DNA of 64,000 bases from NCBI RefSeq assembly GCF_020009625.1, contig NZ_JAIHLP010000002.1, forward strand, positions 2,852,001-2,916,000, given 5' to 3'. Shown piece by piece: positions 34,393-42,987 of this stretch (position 1 is the stretch's first letter; every line of letters starts with the position of its first letter). The translations under genes and the position numbers were made by a program. Source of the stretch: Leifsonia poae (lineage in GTDB: Bacteria > Actinomycetota > Actinomycetes > Actinomycetales > Microbacteriaceae). A model generated the notes under the pieces. The model had not been told where the DNA came from, did not search any database, and saw only the letters and a program-made list of their open reading frames with translations.

Positions 34393-35730
34393 ATGGGCAA
34401 CTCGAAACGCATCGCTGTCGCGGCCGGCGTCGACGTCGGGTCGAGCAACACCAAGGTTGTGATCCTCGATTCAGACGGTGCCGTTGTCGCCCGGGTCATC
34501 CGACCGACCCCGCGCGACGGCCTGCTCATCGACGCTCTCGCGTTGTTCCTGGCCATCGAAGAGATGATCGCCACCGCGTGTGGCGGCCTCTTCGAGGTGC
34601 ACGCGATCTGCTCCGCCGGAATCGGCGAGGATGGTGTCCTGGTCGACGGCAACCTTAGACCGCTCACCCGGGGTTTGGCCTGGTTCGATCCCCGAAGGCA
34701 CAGTGTGTTCGACGAACTGCGCCCGCACCTCGAAGACGGTGAGCCGTTCGATGCAAGCAGTGACGCCGGACGGACCTTCGTCGGCTGGGCCTGGGCTCGC
34801 GATCAACCCGGCGCGTCGTCCGCTGTGGCGTGGGTGGCGATCACCGATCTCGTGAGCGTCCACTGGACGGGTAGACCGTTCCTCAGCGAGACACTCGCCT
34901 CCCGCACATCGGCCTGGCGCACATCCCGTCGCGCCTGGGACGAGAGCCGGGTTCAGCTCGCGCTCGGATCACTCGGTCTCCTCCCGCCGGTGATGGCGAC
35001 CGGGGAGGTCGTCGGGGCAATCGACTCTCCGAGACTGCGAGAGCTGGGTGTTGTCGCTGCGGACGCCGTCGCCGTCGTCGGCGGACACGACCACCCGATC
35101 GCGGGTTGGGGTGTCGACCGGATGTCGCCGGGTGTCGTTCTGGACTCGATGGGGACCGCCGAGGTCGTCGTTGCGCAGTCGCGGTCGCAACCCGGCGAAC
35201 GCGTGCGCGACATCGACATCGCACCAGGCATCCGCTCCGGCGGGACCACGCTGTTGCGGGTCGAGGAGCTTGCGCGCAATGTGCAGTGGGCTTCGCGGGA
35301 CGCCGAGGTGGCCGGGCACATCCGCTCAATGCTCGACGGCAGCGTGGCGGCACTGCCTGTGCTCGACTCGAAGTACTTCATCCCGGGACGACGTGGAGGC
35401 GGCACACCGGGCTACGCACCGGATACTCCCGCCGATCCCCGCGTGCGCGCGTCGGCCGTGCTCGGTGCCCTCGCACACGCCGGACGCGATGCCGTGAACG
35501 CCGTTCGTGCGGCCGGTGCTGATATGGGGGAGGTGTGTTTCGCCGGTGGGTGGGCGCGTTCGTCGGGGTGGCTCGAGATCAAGACCGCGGTGAACGGCTA
35601 TCGGGCGGCGCCGATCCTTGAACCGCAGGTCACGGCGGTCGGTGCGGCACTTCTGGCCGCGGAGGCACGGGGCTGGCGGCCGGATCCTGTCCGCGCTTTC
35701 GCGGGGTTCGCAGCGCCGCTGCTGAGCTGA
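34393..35730 (+). CDS. FGGY-family kinase (third of three)
   Basis: 445 residues. GVDVGSSNTKVVILD phosphate loop, GGHDHPIAGWG and CFAGGWARSSGWLEIK in the second lobe. The 75-bp gap before it and a TATAGT at 34,355 suggest it may have its own promoter. It is short for the family (usually 480-520). Substrate unknown; resembles the divergent group often found beside other FGGY genes. Confidence 0.75.
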   Translation: MGNSKRIAVAAGVDVGSSNTKVVILDSDGAVVARVIRPTPRDGLLIDALALFLAIEEMIATACGGLFEVHAICSAGIGEDGVLVDGNLRPLTRGLAWFDPRRHSVFDELRPHLEDGEPFDASSDAGRTFVGWAWARDQPGASSAVAWVAITDLVSVHWTGRPFLSETLASRTSAWRTSRRAWDESRVQLALGSLGLLPPVMATGEVVGAIDSPRLRELGVVAADAVAVVGGHDHPIAGWGVDRMSPGVVLDSMGTAEVVVAQSRSQPGERVRDIDIAPGIRSGGTTLLRVEELARNVQWASRDAEVAGHIRSMLDGSVAALPVLDSKYFIPGRRGGGTPGYAPDTPADPRVRASAVLGALAHAGRDAVNAVRAAGADMGEVCFAGGWARSSGWLEIKTAVNGYRAAPILEPQVTAVGAALLAAEARGWRPDPVRAFAGFAAPLLS

Positions 35731-35758
35731 CCGCTTTCGGGAAGTGCCCGCTGGTTCC

Positions 35759-36520
35759 TCAGCTCGCCGAGACGTTGACCTCGAGAGGAATGATGTCGGT
35801 CAGTACCCAGGTCTCGTAGTAGTCGAAACGTCGTTCCTCGTGGTCCCACGAAAGGGATCGCACGCGCAGGGCCGGCTGGTCGGCGCCGATCTGCAGTCGG
35901 GTGGCGATGCTTTCCGGAGTGCGGATGGCACGCAGCTCTCGGCGTGCACCGCTCGTCACATGGCCGGCTGCGCGTAGCGTTTCGTTCACCGAACCGGATC
36001 CGTCGAGCACGTCCGGCGCCGCCGCGATCATCCTGCCGATATCGGCGGGGAACCAGTTCGTGCTGAACATGGCGATCCGCCCGTCGAGCGAGCGAACGCG
36101 CTGCAGCGCGAACACGTCGTCGCCGGGATCGATGCCGAGCGCTTCGGACACGTGCTGTGGTGCCGCCACGAATCGGGCGTCGACGACTTTCGTGTCGATG
36201 TCGGTGCGGCCGTGCCGCACCTGCGACTCCAGGAAGCCCTCATGAACCGTCCACACCGTCGATTGGTCCGGCGACGAGGCGAAGACGCCACGCCGAGGGA
36301 TGCGGTGCGCGTACCCCTCGGACTCCAGCTTCGACATGGTCTGCCGCACGGTCGCACGCGAGAGCCCGAACTCGCGGCACAATTCCATCTCGCTCGGAAG
36401 CCGCTCGTCAGGCCGGATGTCACCTGCGGCGATCCGGTCCCTGAGGATGCCGAACAGCTGCTCGTAGTAGGCGACCGGCGAGTCCCGTTCGATGGTCTGT
36501 GACACGATTGTTCCTCCCAT
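35759..36520 (-). CDS. GntR/HutC-family regulator with UTRA domain
   Basis: 253 residues. Winged helix at residues 15-85 (RLPSEMELCREFGLSRATVRQTMSKLESEGY) and UTRA effector domain from about 95. It lies between the kinase operon and the transporter operon, divergent from the latter. The likely binding sites are the shared 19-mers at 30,410 and 36,575. The effector is presumably a sugar phosphate made by the kinases. ATG at 36520 begins the natural domain; longer frames to 36,721 run through the operator and are unlikely. Confidence 0.85.
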   Translation of the reverse strand: MGGTIVSQTIERDSPVAYYEQLFGILRDRIAAGDIRPDERLPSEMELCREFGLSRATVRQTMSKLESEGYAHRIPRRGVFASSPDQSTVWTVHEGFLESQVRHGRTDIDTKVVDARFVAAPQHVSEALGIDPGDDVFALQRVRSLDGRIAMFSTNWFPADIGRMIAAAPDVLDGSGSVNETLRAAGHVTSGARRELRAIRTPESIATRLQIGADQPALRVRSLSWDHEERRFDYYETWVLTDIIPLEVNVSAS

Positions 36521-36574
36521 TCGACTGATCGTACAGCCAGATGTGTGCATACAGTCGTTGCAGAAGAAGGCGAA

Positions 36575-36593
36575 TGTACGTACCGTCCGTACA
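36575..36593. promoter_or_regulatory. GntR-type operator between regulator and transporter
   Basis: TGTACGTACCGTCCGTACA, an imperfect palindrome, 16 of 19 matches with 30,410-30,428. It sits just upstream of a TAATGT element (36,599) and the binding-protein gene. Repression of both operons by the adjacent GntR protein is inferred. Confidence 0.75.
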
Positions 36594-36662
36594 TGGTGTA
36601 ATGTATGGGCATGCTCCCGATTCGAGGAGTGGACAAGGGTGTTCATGAAAGGTCCCGAAATC

Positions 36663-37775
36663 ATGCGTCTGAAAGTGTCCGCGACCATCGTCGCCGCCAT
36701 CGGCACAGTGGCCATCCTCACCGGGTGCGCCGCCGGCAGCCCCGGCAGTGGTGGTCAGAAGTTCTCCTACTCCCAGCCCGCGGTCGACCCCTACCAGAGC
36801 GCGGAGTCCAAGGGTGTCATGGCCGAGTACGCGCGGCTCGGCCATGGCACCATCCCCGCTACCAACGCCAACGGAAGTGCATCGCAGCAGCTGGCCGATG
36901 TGCAGACCCTGGTGAATCAGGGAGCGAGCGGAATCGTGATGTCCGTGCTCGACGCCCAGGCGATCGTTCCGGCAATCCAGTACGCGAACAAGAAGAACGT
37001 TCCTGTCGTCGCCATCGACGAAGCGCCCAAGGGGGGCAAGGTCTCCATGATCGTGCGCGCCGACAACGTGAAGATGGGCGAGCTGGCCTGCGAGCAGATG
37101 GGCGCACTGGTCAAGGCCGGCCAGGGTGTCGTGACCCTCGACGGGGATCCGACCAGTTCGAATGGTCGCGACCGCACCGACGGCTTCAACGAATGCATGG
37201 CCGCGAAGTTCCCCGGGGTGAAGCTCTACCACGTGGCGACGAAGTGGAGTGCGGCTACCGCTGCCACCGGCCTCCAGACCGCCTTCAACCAGCATGACGA
37301 CGTCGCTGGGGTCTATGTGCAGAGCGACACGACCTTCTACCCGACCGTGCTCGACACGCTCAAGAAACTGGGCAAGACCGCGAAGGTCGGCGAATCGGGT
37401 CACGTAGCACTCGTCTCCGTGGACGGTGGCCCGGCATCACTCGCCGCCATTCGCTCGGGCCAGCAAGACGCTGTGGTCGAGCAGCCGCTGTCGGACTACA
37501 TCACGTTCGGGGTGCCGACGAAGTGTCAGAGCTCTGCGACAGCGCGACGGTGCTCCGGGACGGCAAAGTGCTGTGGAGCCGCCCTGCCTCTGAGATCGGA
37601 CGCGACGATCTGGTGGAGGCCGTGCTCGCGGGCGCCGAGAAGGGCACAGCGCGCGTCCCCTCCCGCGCAGACCACTCGGCGCCCGCCGTGCTCGATGTCA
37701 CCGGGCTCACCGACCGTGCCGGAGCGTTCCGCAACATCGGATTCCAGGCGCGTGGTGGCGAACTCGTCGCCATAG
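36663..37775 (+). pseudogene. Ribose-type sugar-binding lipoprotein, 3' end lost
   Basis: Begins with a lipoprotein signal peptide (ILTGC, Cys22) and then a periplasmic-binding-protein family 1 fold (VAIDEAP, GDPTSSNGRDR, YVQSDTTF, SVDGGPASLAAI). Family sequence ends near residue 286 at SDYITFGVPT, where about 40-60 residues are still expected. From there the frame enters the ATPase gene in the wrong register and ends at 37,775 with about 85 unrelated residues. A deletion between this gene and the ATPase gene explains it. ATG 36645 is an alternative start. Confidence 0.8.
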
Positions 37776-38410
37776 CCGGCCTTGCCGGTTCAGGGAAGAA
37801 CGAGCTGGGCGATGTCATCGTCGGGGAGCGGAAACGCGGCGACGGTGAGATCACCGTGTCGGGCCGATCGCTGGACGGGCGCTCGATCAGGGCCGCACAG
37901 CGTGCCGGCATCGCCTCAGTGCCGCCGGATCGTCACCGTTCGGGCTATGTGCCGCAACTCGACGTGGCCGAGAACATGACGATGAGCATCGTGCAGCGCC
38001 TCGGCCGTGGCGGCTTTGTGCTGCCGCGCACCCGGCGCGAGGCGTCGACGTCGCTCATCCAGTCGGTGAGTCTCGTGCCGCCACGGCCGGAACTGCACGT
38101 CGCCGGCCTCTCCGGCGGGAACCAGCAGAAGGTGGTGTTCGCCCGCGCGCTGGCGCTGGACCCGTCGGTCCTGGTGCTCTCATCACCGACGGCAGGCGTC
38201 GACATCGCCGCGAAAGACATCATCTACGCCCTCATCCAGGAGGCTCTCGAGCGGGGGGTGGCGATCGTCTTGATCTCCGACGACCTCGACGAGATCCAGC
38301 TCGCGAGCCGTGTGCTCGTGATGTTCCGAGGAGAGATCGTCGCCGAACTGCACGAACCCGCGGAGTCGCAGGTCGTGCGCGCCATGGAAGGAATGGAACA
38401 GGAAGCATGA
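37523..38410 (+). pseudogene. Sugar ABC transporter ATPase, C-terminal half only
   Basis: Starts within the family at DEVSELCDSATVLRDGK, a segment normally near residue 210, after the first ATP-binding domain of RbsA-type proteins. The second domain is complete, with the usual degenerate Walker A (GLAGSGKNEL), signature LSGGNQQK, and PTAGVDI in place of the Walker B end. The N-terminal domain, which carries the functional ATP site in this family, is missing. The transporter is therefore probably dead unless another ATPase substitutes. Stop overlaps the permease start. Confidence 0.8.
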
Positions 38411-39420
38411 CCACGACACCGAACACGACCTCGGCGGGACCGGAGGCACGCAGAGCCAGGGTCTGGCATTCACTCGGGCGCAGCGTGCGAGAACTCAGCG
38501 TGTTCCCCGGCCTTGTGGTGCTTGCGATCGTCGGTGCGGTAGTGAGCCCGATCTTCTTCCAGGGGACCAATATCTCGCTGATCTTCCAGCAATCGTCCGA
38601 GCTCGGGGTGATCGTCGTCGGTCTGGTCTTCATCGTGCTGACCGGTCGCATCGACATCTCGCTGGAGTCCACTGTCGGCTTCGCGCCGATGGTGGCTGCA
38701 CTGCTCATGGTCAGTCAGGGTGGCTGGGGGAGTCATCTTCCCGGCTGGGCAGGCATTCTCATCACTCTCGGGATCGGCGCTCTGATCGGCCTCATCAACG
38801 GCCTTCTTGTCGTCAAGCTCGGCCTTGACTCGTTCATCGTCAGCCTCGCCATGCTCATCCTGCTCCGCGGAGTCACCACCGGCCTCAGCCAAGGGCAGAC
38901 CCTCGCGAGCCTGCCTGAGAGCTACACGTTCCTCGGTTCTGAGAGCGTGTTCGGCATCCCCCTCGACATCGTTGTGACCGTCGTGCTGTTCGTGGCGGCT
39001 GGTCTCTTCCTCAAGTTCCACTCGTGGGGGCGCGCGCTCTATGCGATCGGCGGCAATGAGAACGCCGCCCATGCCGCGGGTGTGCCCGTCGACCGAGTGC
39101 TCATCACAGCGTTCGTCGCCGCGAGCACGCTTGCAGCGCTGGCGGGAATGCTGCTGGCCGGCCGGCTGAGCGCCGTCACCGCCGACGCCGGGCAGAACAT
39201 GATCTTCAGCGCATTGGCGGCCACCGTGATCGGCGGCATCGCCCTGATCGGCGGGCAGGGTCGCATTCTCGGCGCCGCGCTCGGCGTGCTGTTGCTCGGT
39301 GTGCTGACCAACGTGCTCACGCTCGCCGGTGTCAGCACATTCTGGATCGATGCGGTCTACGGTGCTGTCATCGTGCTGGCTCTGCTGGTCGGCCGTTTCA
39401 CTGGCAGCCGACGCTCCTGA
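38407..39420 (+). CDS. Ribose-type ABC transporter permease
   Basis: 337 residues with about eight to ten membrane segments and the family motif GGNENAAHAAGVPVDR (BPD_transp_2/RbsC type). The ATG overlaps the ATPase stop as ATGA. It would form the homodimeric channel for the sugar bound by the lipoprotein. Intact, although its partners are damaged. Confidence 0.85.
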   Translation: MTTTPNTTSAGPEARRARVWHSLGRSVRELSVFPGLVVLAIVGAVVSPIFFQGTNISLIFQQSSELGVIVVGLVFIVLTGRIDISLESTVGFAPMVAALLMVSQGGWGSHLPGWAGILITLGIGALIGLINGLLVVKLGLDSFIVSLAMLILLRGVTTGLSQGQTLASLPESYTFLGSESVFGIPLDIVVTVVLFVAAGLFLKFHSWGRALYAIGGNENAAHAAGVPVDRVLITAFVAASTLAALAGMLLAGRLSAVTADAGQNMIFSALAATVIGGIALIGGQGRILGAALGVLLLGVLTNVLTLAGVSTFWIDAVYGAVIVLALLVGRFTGSRRS

Positions 39421-39466
39421 ACCGTCAGGAACGCCGGTACGGAACCTACCCGAGAGGACACCTGTA

Positions 39467-40027
39467 ATGGAGTATCAGGAACTGCGCGGCGCGGTGATCG
39501 CCGAACTCGACGACGCCCTTGGACGTGTAGATGGCGACAGCCTCACCGCCGCGCTCGACGCCATCGACGATGCCCCGCGCATCTTCGTGATGGGCATCGG
39601 CCGCGAAGGACTTGCGAGCAAAGCATTCGCCATGCGGCTCACGCACTACGGCAAGACCGTGCACTGGGGTTGGGACGACACCACCCCGAACGTCTCAGCC
39701 GGTGATCTGTTCATCCTCGCCTCCGGGCCGGGGAACATTCCGCACCTGCACTACATCGCCGAGCAGGTGAAGAAGACCGGTGCGACGCTCCTGGTGGTCA
39801 CGGCCTACCCGGACAGCCCGACTCCCCTCCTGGCCGACCTCGTCCTCAGGGTTCCGGCGCACACCTACGGAGCCCCCGACGGGGATGTGGCAGCGTCCAT
39901 CCAACCGATGGGCACGCTCTTCGAGCAGTCTCTCTTCGTGTTCTGGGATCTCCTCTACGGACTTCTCGTGCGAAGGGCCGGAGTCGACTTCTCCGACCTC
40001 GCCGCACGGCACCGCAACTTCGAATGA
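39467..40027 (+). CDS. SIS-domain sugar-phosphate isomerase, HxlB-like
   Basis: 186 residues, the size of 6-phospho-3-hexuloisomerases. SIS fold with IFVMGIGREGLASKAFAMRL and the phosphate-binding ILASGPGNIPHLHYIAEQ. It likely interconverts an aldose and ketose phosphate for the aldolase and kinases at 30.5-35.7 kb. GAGAGGAC lies 12 nt before the ATG. Specific substrate unknown. Confidence 0.75.
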   Translation: MEYQELRGAVIAELDDALGRVDGDSLTAALDAIDDAPRIFVMGIGREGLASKAFAMRLTHYGKTVHWGWDDTTPNVSAGDLFILASGPGNIPHLHYIAEQVKKTGATLLVVTAYPDSPTPLLADLVLRVPAHTYGAPDGDVAASIQPMGTLFEQSLFVFWDLLYGLLVRRAGVDFSDLAARHRNFE

Positions 40028-40072
40028 CCGGCGACCCGCGGTCGGCATGGTCGTGAGCCTCGGCGGGCAGCG

Positions 40073-40969
40073 ATGATAGACGGCATGGATGCATCGATCG
40101 CGATCGTCGGGCCTGGCTCTATCGGCACGACCGTGGCCGCCGCGCTGTATGAGGCGGGGCACGCCCTGTTGCTCTGCGGACGGACAGCACGCGAACAGCT
40201 CGTCCTCGAGCACCCGGACGGCACAGTGGTCGTGCCCGGGCCCGTCCTGACGGATCCGGGCGCGGTCGACTCGCCCGTCGACCTGGTCTTCCTCGCCGTC
40301 AAGGCGACTCAGACGAACGCAGCCACTCCCTGGTTGCGCGCTCTTTGCGGGCCCGGCACGACCGTGTGCGTTCTGCAGAACGGCGTCGAGCAGGTCGCCT
40401 CGGTCGCGCCCCTCGTGCCGGAATCCTCTGTGGTACCCGCTGTGGTCTGGTTTCCCTCCGAAGCCCGAGACGACGGCTCGGTTCTGTTGCGAGCTCCCGC
40501 CCGTCTGACCGTCCCCGACACTGACGCGGCGCACCGCATTCGCGACGCATTCGACGGGACTCGATGCGCGGTCGAGACGACCGACGACTTCACATCGGTC
40601 GCCTGGCGCAAACTGCTGCAGAATGCCCTCGCGGGATTCATGGTGCTCACCCGCCGCCGAGCCGGCATGTTCAGCCGAGACGACATCAGCGTGCTTTCTT
40701 TGGCCTACGCCGAGGAGTGCCTGCAGGTCGCACGCGCAGACGGAGCCGTACTCGGCGGCGAGGTCCCGCAAACGATCCTCGACGGTTTCCGGTCGTCACC
40801 GGCCGACCTCGGCACCTCGATCCTGGCCGACCGCGAAGCAGGCAGACCCCTCGAATGGGATGTCCGTAACGGAGTCGTTCAACGACGAGGCCGAGCCCAC
40901 GGCATCCCCACTCCCCTCAGCGACATCCTCGTGCCACTTCTCGCCGCCGCAAGCGAAGGACCGGGCTAG
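40073..40969 (+). CDS. Ketopantoate reductase-family (PanE/ApbA) oxidoreductase
   Basis: 298 residues. N-terminal Rossmann fold with the IVGPGSIGTTVAAAL nucleotide loop and VFLAVKATQT; C-terminal helical part containing WRKLLQNA, as in the family lysine/asparagine active-site region. It would reduce a 2-keto acid with NADPH. Whether it makes pantoate or serves the sugar pathway is unknown; the 45-bp gap to the isomerase would allow co-transcription. ATG 40085 is an alternative start. Confidence 0.75.
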   Translation: MIDGMDASIAIVGPGSIGTTVAAALYEAGHALLLCGRTAREQLVLEHPDGTVVVPGPVLTDPGAVDSPVDLVFLAVKATQTNAATPWLRALCGPGTTVCVLQNGVEQVASVAPLVPESSVVPAVVWFPSEARDDGSVLLRAPARLTVPDTDAAHRIRDAFDGTRCAVETTDDFTSVAWRKLLQNALAGFMVLTRRRAGMFSRDDISVLSLAYAEECLQVARADGAVLGGEVPQTILDGFRSSPADLGTSILADREAGRPLEWDVRNGVVQRRGRAHGIPTPLSDILVPLLAAASEGPG

Positions 40970-41048
40970 AAGGATCGGCACCGGTCCACGGCAGATCGTA
41001 CGCGTGGGGGAATCCGGGTCGAGCTGTGCATTAGGGTGGTTCGCTGTG

Positions 41049-41789
41049 ATGCCGCGCCTGATTGCCTTTGACCTCGACGACACGCTCGCACCGTCCAAGT
41101 CTCCGCTCCATCCACGCATGGCGGCGCTGCTTGGCCGGCTGCTGGAAGTGACGGAGGTGTGCGTCATCTCCGGTGGGCGATTCGAGCAGTTCCGGGACCA
41201 GGTGATCGTGCCGATGCCGGAATCGGCGCGCTTCGATCGGCTCCATCTGATGCCCACCTGCGGCACGCAGTACTTCCGCTGGGACGGCACGGAATGGGTG
41301 CAGCAGTACGCGGAGAATCTCGCCGATGACGAGAAGGTCGCGGCGCTGACCGCCGTCGAGGAGGAGGCGCGTCGCCTCGGACTCTGGGAGTCGGACACCT
41401 GGGGCCCGGTGCTCGAGGATCGCGGCTCGCAGATCACGTTCTCGGCACTCGGCCAGTCGGCCCCCGTGGCCGCCAAGGTCGCCTGGGACCCGGCGGGCGA
41501 GCGCAAGAACGCGCTGCGCGCGGCGGTGCAGCAACGGCTGCCCGAGCTGGAGGTGCGCTCGGGTGGATCGACGAGCGTCGACATCACGCGCCGCGGCATC
41601 GACAAGGCCTACGGGATGACAAGGCTCGCCGCGATCACCAGCATCCCCTTCGGTGAGATGCTGTTCGTCGGCGACCGGCTCGACCCGAACGGGAACGACT
41701 TCCCGGTGATCGCGTTGGGTATCCCGACCCGCGCTGTGGAGGGCTGGGAGCAGACGGCGGAACTGGTCGAAACGCTGCTCGTGGGCTGA
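41049..41789 (+). CDS. HAD-superfamily phosphatase, phosphomannomutase-like (IIB)
   Basis: 246 residues. Motif I FDLDDTLAPSK (nucleophile Asp), motif II VISGGRFEQF, a lysine in GIDKAYGM, and motif IV GDRLDPNGNDF match the Cof/PMM type HAD enzymes that remove or move phosphate on hexoses. The start is the ATG immediately after a GTG at 41,046; the long upstream extension is not coding. It stands alone between two gene groups. Confidence 0.75.
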   Translation: MPRLIAFDLDDTLAPSKSPLHPRMAALLGRLLEVTEVCVISGGRFEQFRDQVIVPMPESARFDRLHLMPTCGTQYFRWDGTEWVQQYAENLADDEKVAALTAVEEEARRLGLWESDTWGPVLEDRGSQITFSALGQSAPVAAKVAWDPAGERKNALRAAVQQRLPELEVRSGGSTSVDITRRGIDKAYGMTRLAAITSIPFGEMLFVGDRLDPNGNDFPVIALGIPTRAVEGWEQTAELVETLLVG

Positions 41790-41863
41790 GCGGCTGGGAC
41801 GCGGGGTGTGTGGGCTGGGTACAGTTGCCGCATCCGTTCGAGCGAGGGGAGTGGGGAGGATTC

Positions 41864-42889
41864 GTGGCCGATCATCGAGTGACCATTATCGACGTGGCGA
41901 ACAGGGCCGGAGTCGCGATCAGCTCGGTTTCCAGTGCGCTCAACGGCAGACCCGGCGTGTCGGAGGCCACCCGCGAGCGCATCGTCCAAGTGGCGAACGA
42001 GCTCGGTTTCGTTCCCTCGCTGCACGGGAAGAGCCTTTCCGGCAAGCGCTCGTACACCGTCGGTCTCGTGGTGCAGCGAGACCCTGAAGTCCTCGAGCTC
42101 GACCCGTTCTTCGGTGGATTCATCGCGGGGGTCGAGGAGGCGATCGATCCGCGCGGGTATGCACTGGTGCTGCAGGTCGGCGCGCGTCCGGCGGAGATCC
42201 TGCAGCGTTACCGCAAGCTCACAGCCGACCGCCGTGTCGACGGCATCTTCATGCTCGACCTCGAAGTCGACGATCCGAGGATCCCTCTCGTGCAGGAGCT
42301 CGAGCTGCCGGCCGTCGCGGTGAACCCCGACGATGACTTCCCGCTGCCCGCTGTGCGACAGGATGCCGATGGAGGGGTCCGGGCGACCGTTCAGCACCTC
42401 GTCGGGCTCGGTCACCGGCGGATCGGCTATGTCGGCGGACGCGCGCAGCTGATCCACTCCGTGCAGCGTGAACGGGCCTGGCGTGGTGCGTTGCTCGAGG
42501 TCGGGCTGGAGCCCGGGCCCGTCATCCCGGGCGATTTCAGCTACATCGGTGGTGCCGCAGCAGCGACGGCGATGCTCGCCCTCGATGAGCCTCCCACGGC
42601 GGTGATGTGCGCGAACGACCTCTCCGCAATGGGTTTCATCGCCCGGGCCGAGGATCTCGGTATCGATGTGCCCGGAGGCCTCTCCGTCGCCGGATTCGAC
42701 GACATCCGGCTCGGCACCTACGTGCGGCCGGCCCTCACCACCGTCCGCACCGCTCCGCGCGAGATCGGCCGTGAATCGGGCCGTCTGCTGATCAATCTGA
42801 TCGAAGGCCATGACGTCGGCGATACGCGGATCGCGGATGCCGAACTCGTGGTGCGCGATTCCACCTCCGTCGTGCCGCCGGGACGCTGA
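41864..42889 (+). CDS. LacI-family transcriptional repressor
   Basis: 341 residues from GTG at 41864 (GGGGAGGA just upstream). Helix-turn-helix and hinge: VTIIDVANRAGVAISSVSSALNG; hinge helix and sugar-binding core with IGYVGG, AVMCANDLSAMGF and SVAGFDDIRLG. It controls the polysaccharide island that follows; its probable operator is the perfect palindrome at 42,939, within 50 bp of its stop. Confidence 0.88.
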   Translation: MADHRVTIIDVANRAGVAISSVSSALNGRPGVSEATRERIVQVANELGFVPSLHGKSLSGKRSYTVGLVVQRDPEVLELDPFFGGFIAGVEEAIDPRGYALVLQVGARPAEILQRYRKLTADRRVDGIFMLDLEVDDPRIPLVQELELPAVAVNPDDDFPLPAVRQDADGGVRATVQHLVGLGHRRIGYVGGRAQLIHSVQRERAWRGALLEVGLEPGPVIPGDFSYIGGAAAATAMLALDEPPTAVMCANDLSAMGFIARAEDLGIDVPGGLSVAGFDDIRLGTYVRPALTTVRTAPREIGRESGRLLINLIEGHDVGDTRIADAELVVRDSTSVVPPGR

Positions 42890-42938
42890 CCGCCGGGATT
42901 CCCGCTTGCGCAGAGGTCGGCTGCATGTCATACTCCGT

Positions 42939-42958
42939 TTACCGAAACGTTTCGGTAA
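42939..42958. promoter_or_regulatory. LacI-family operator
   Basis: TTACCGAAACGTTTCGGTAA, a perfect 20-bp palindrome with the central CG typical of LacI-family sites, 29 bp upstream of the binding-protein ATG. Confidence 0.88.
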
Positions 42959-42987
42959 TCCCGATGCACTCAAAGAGGAGACCACAG

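Noticed and set aside
40623..41048. N-terminal extension of the HAD phosphatase
   Set aside because: Lies in the 3' part of the PanE-like gene in another frame; the HAD motif I begins right after ATG 41,049.
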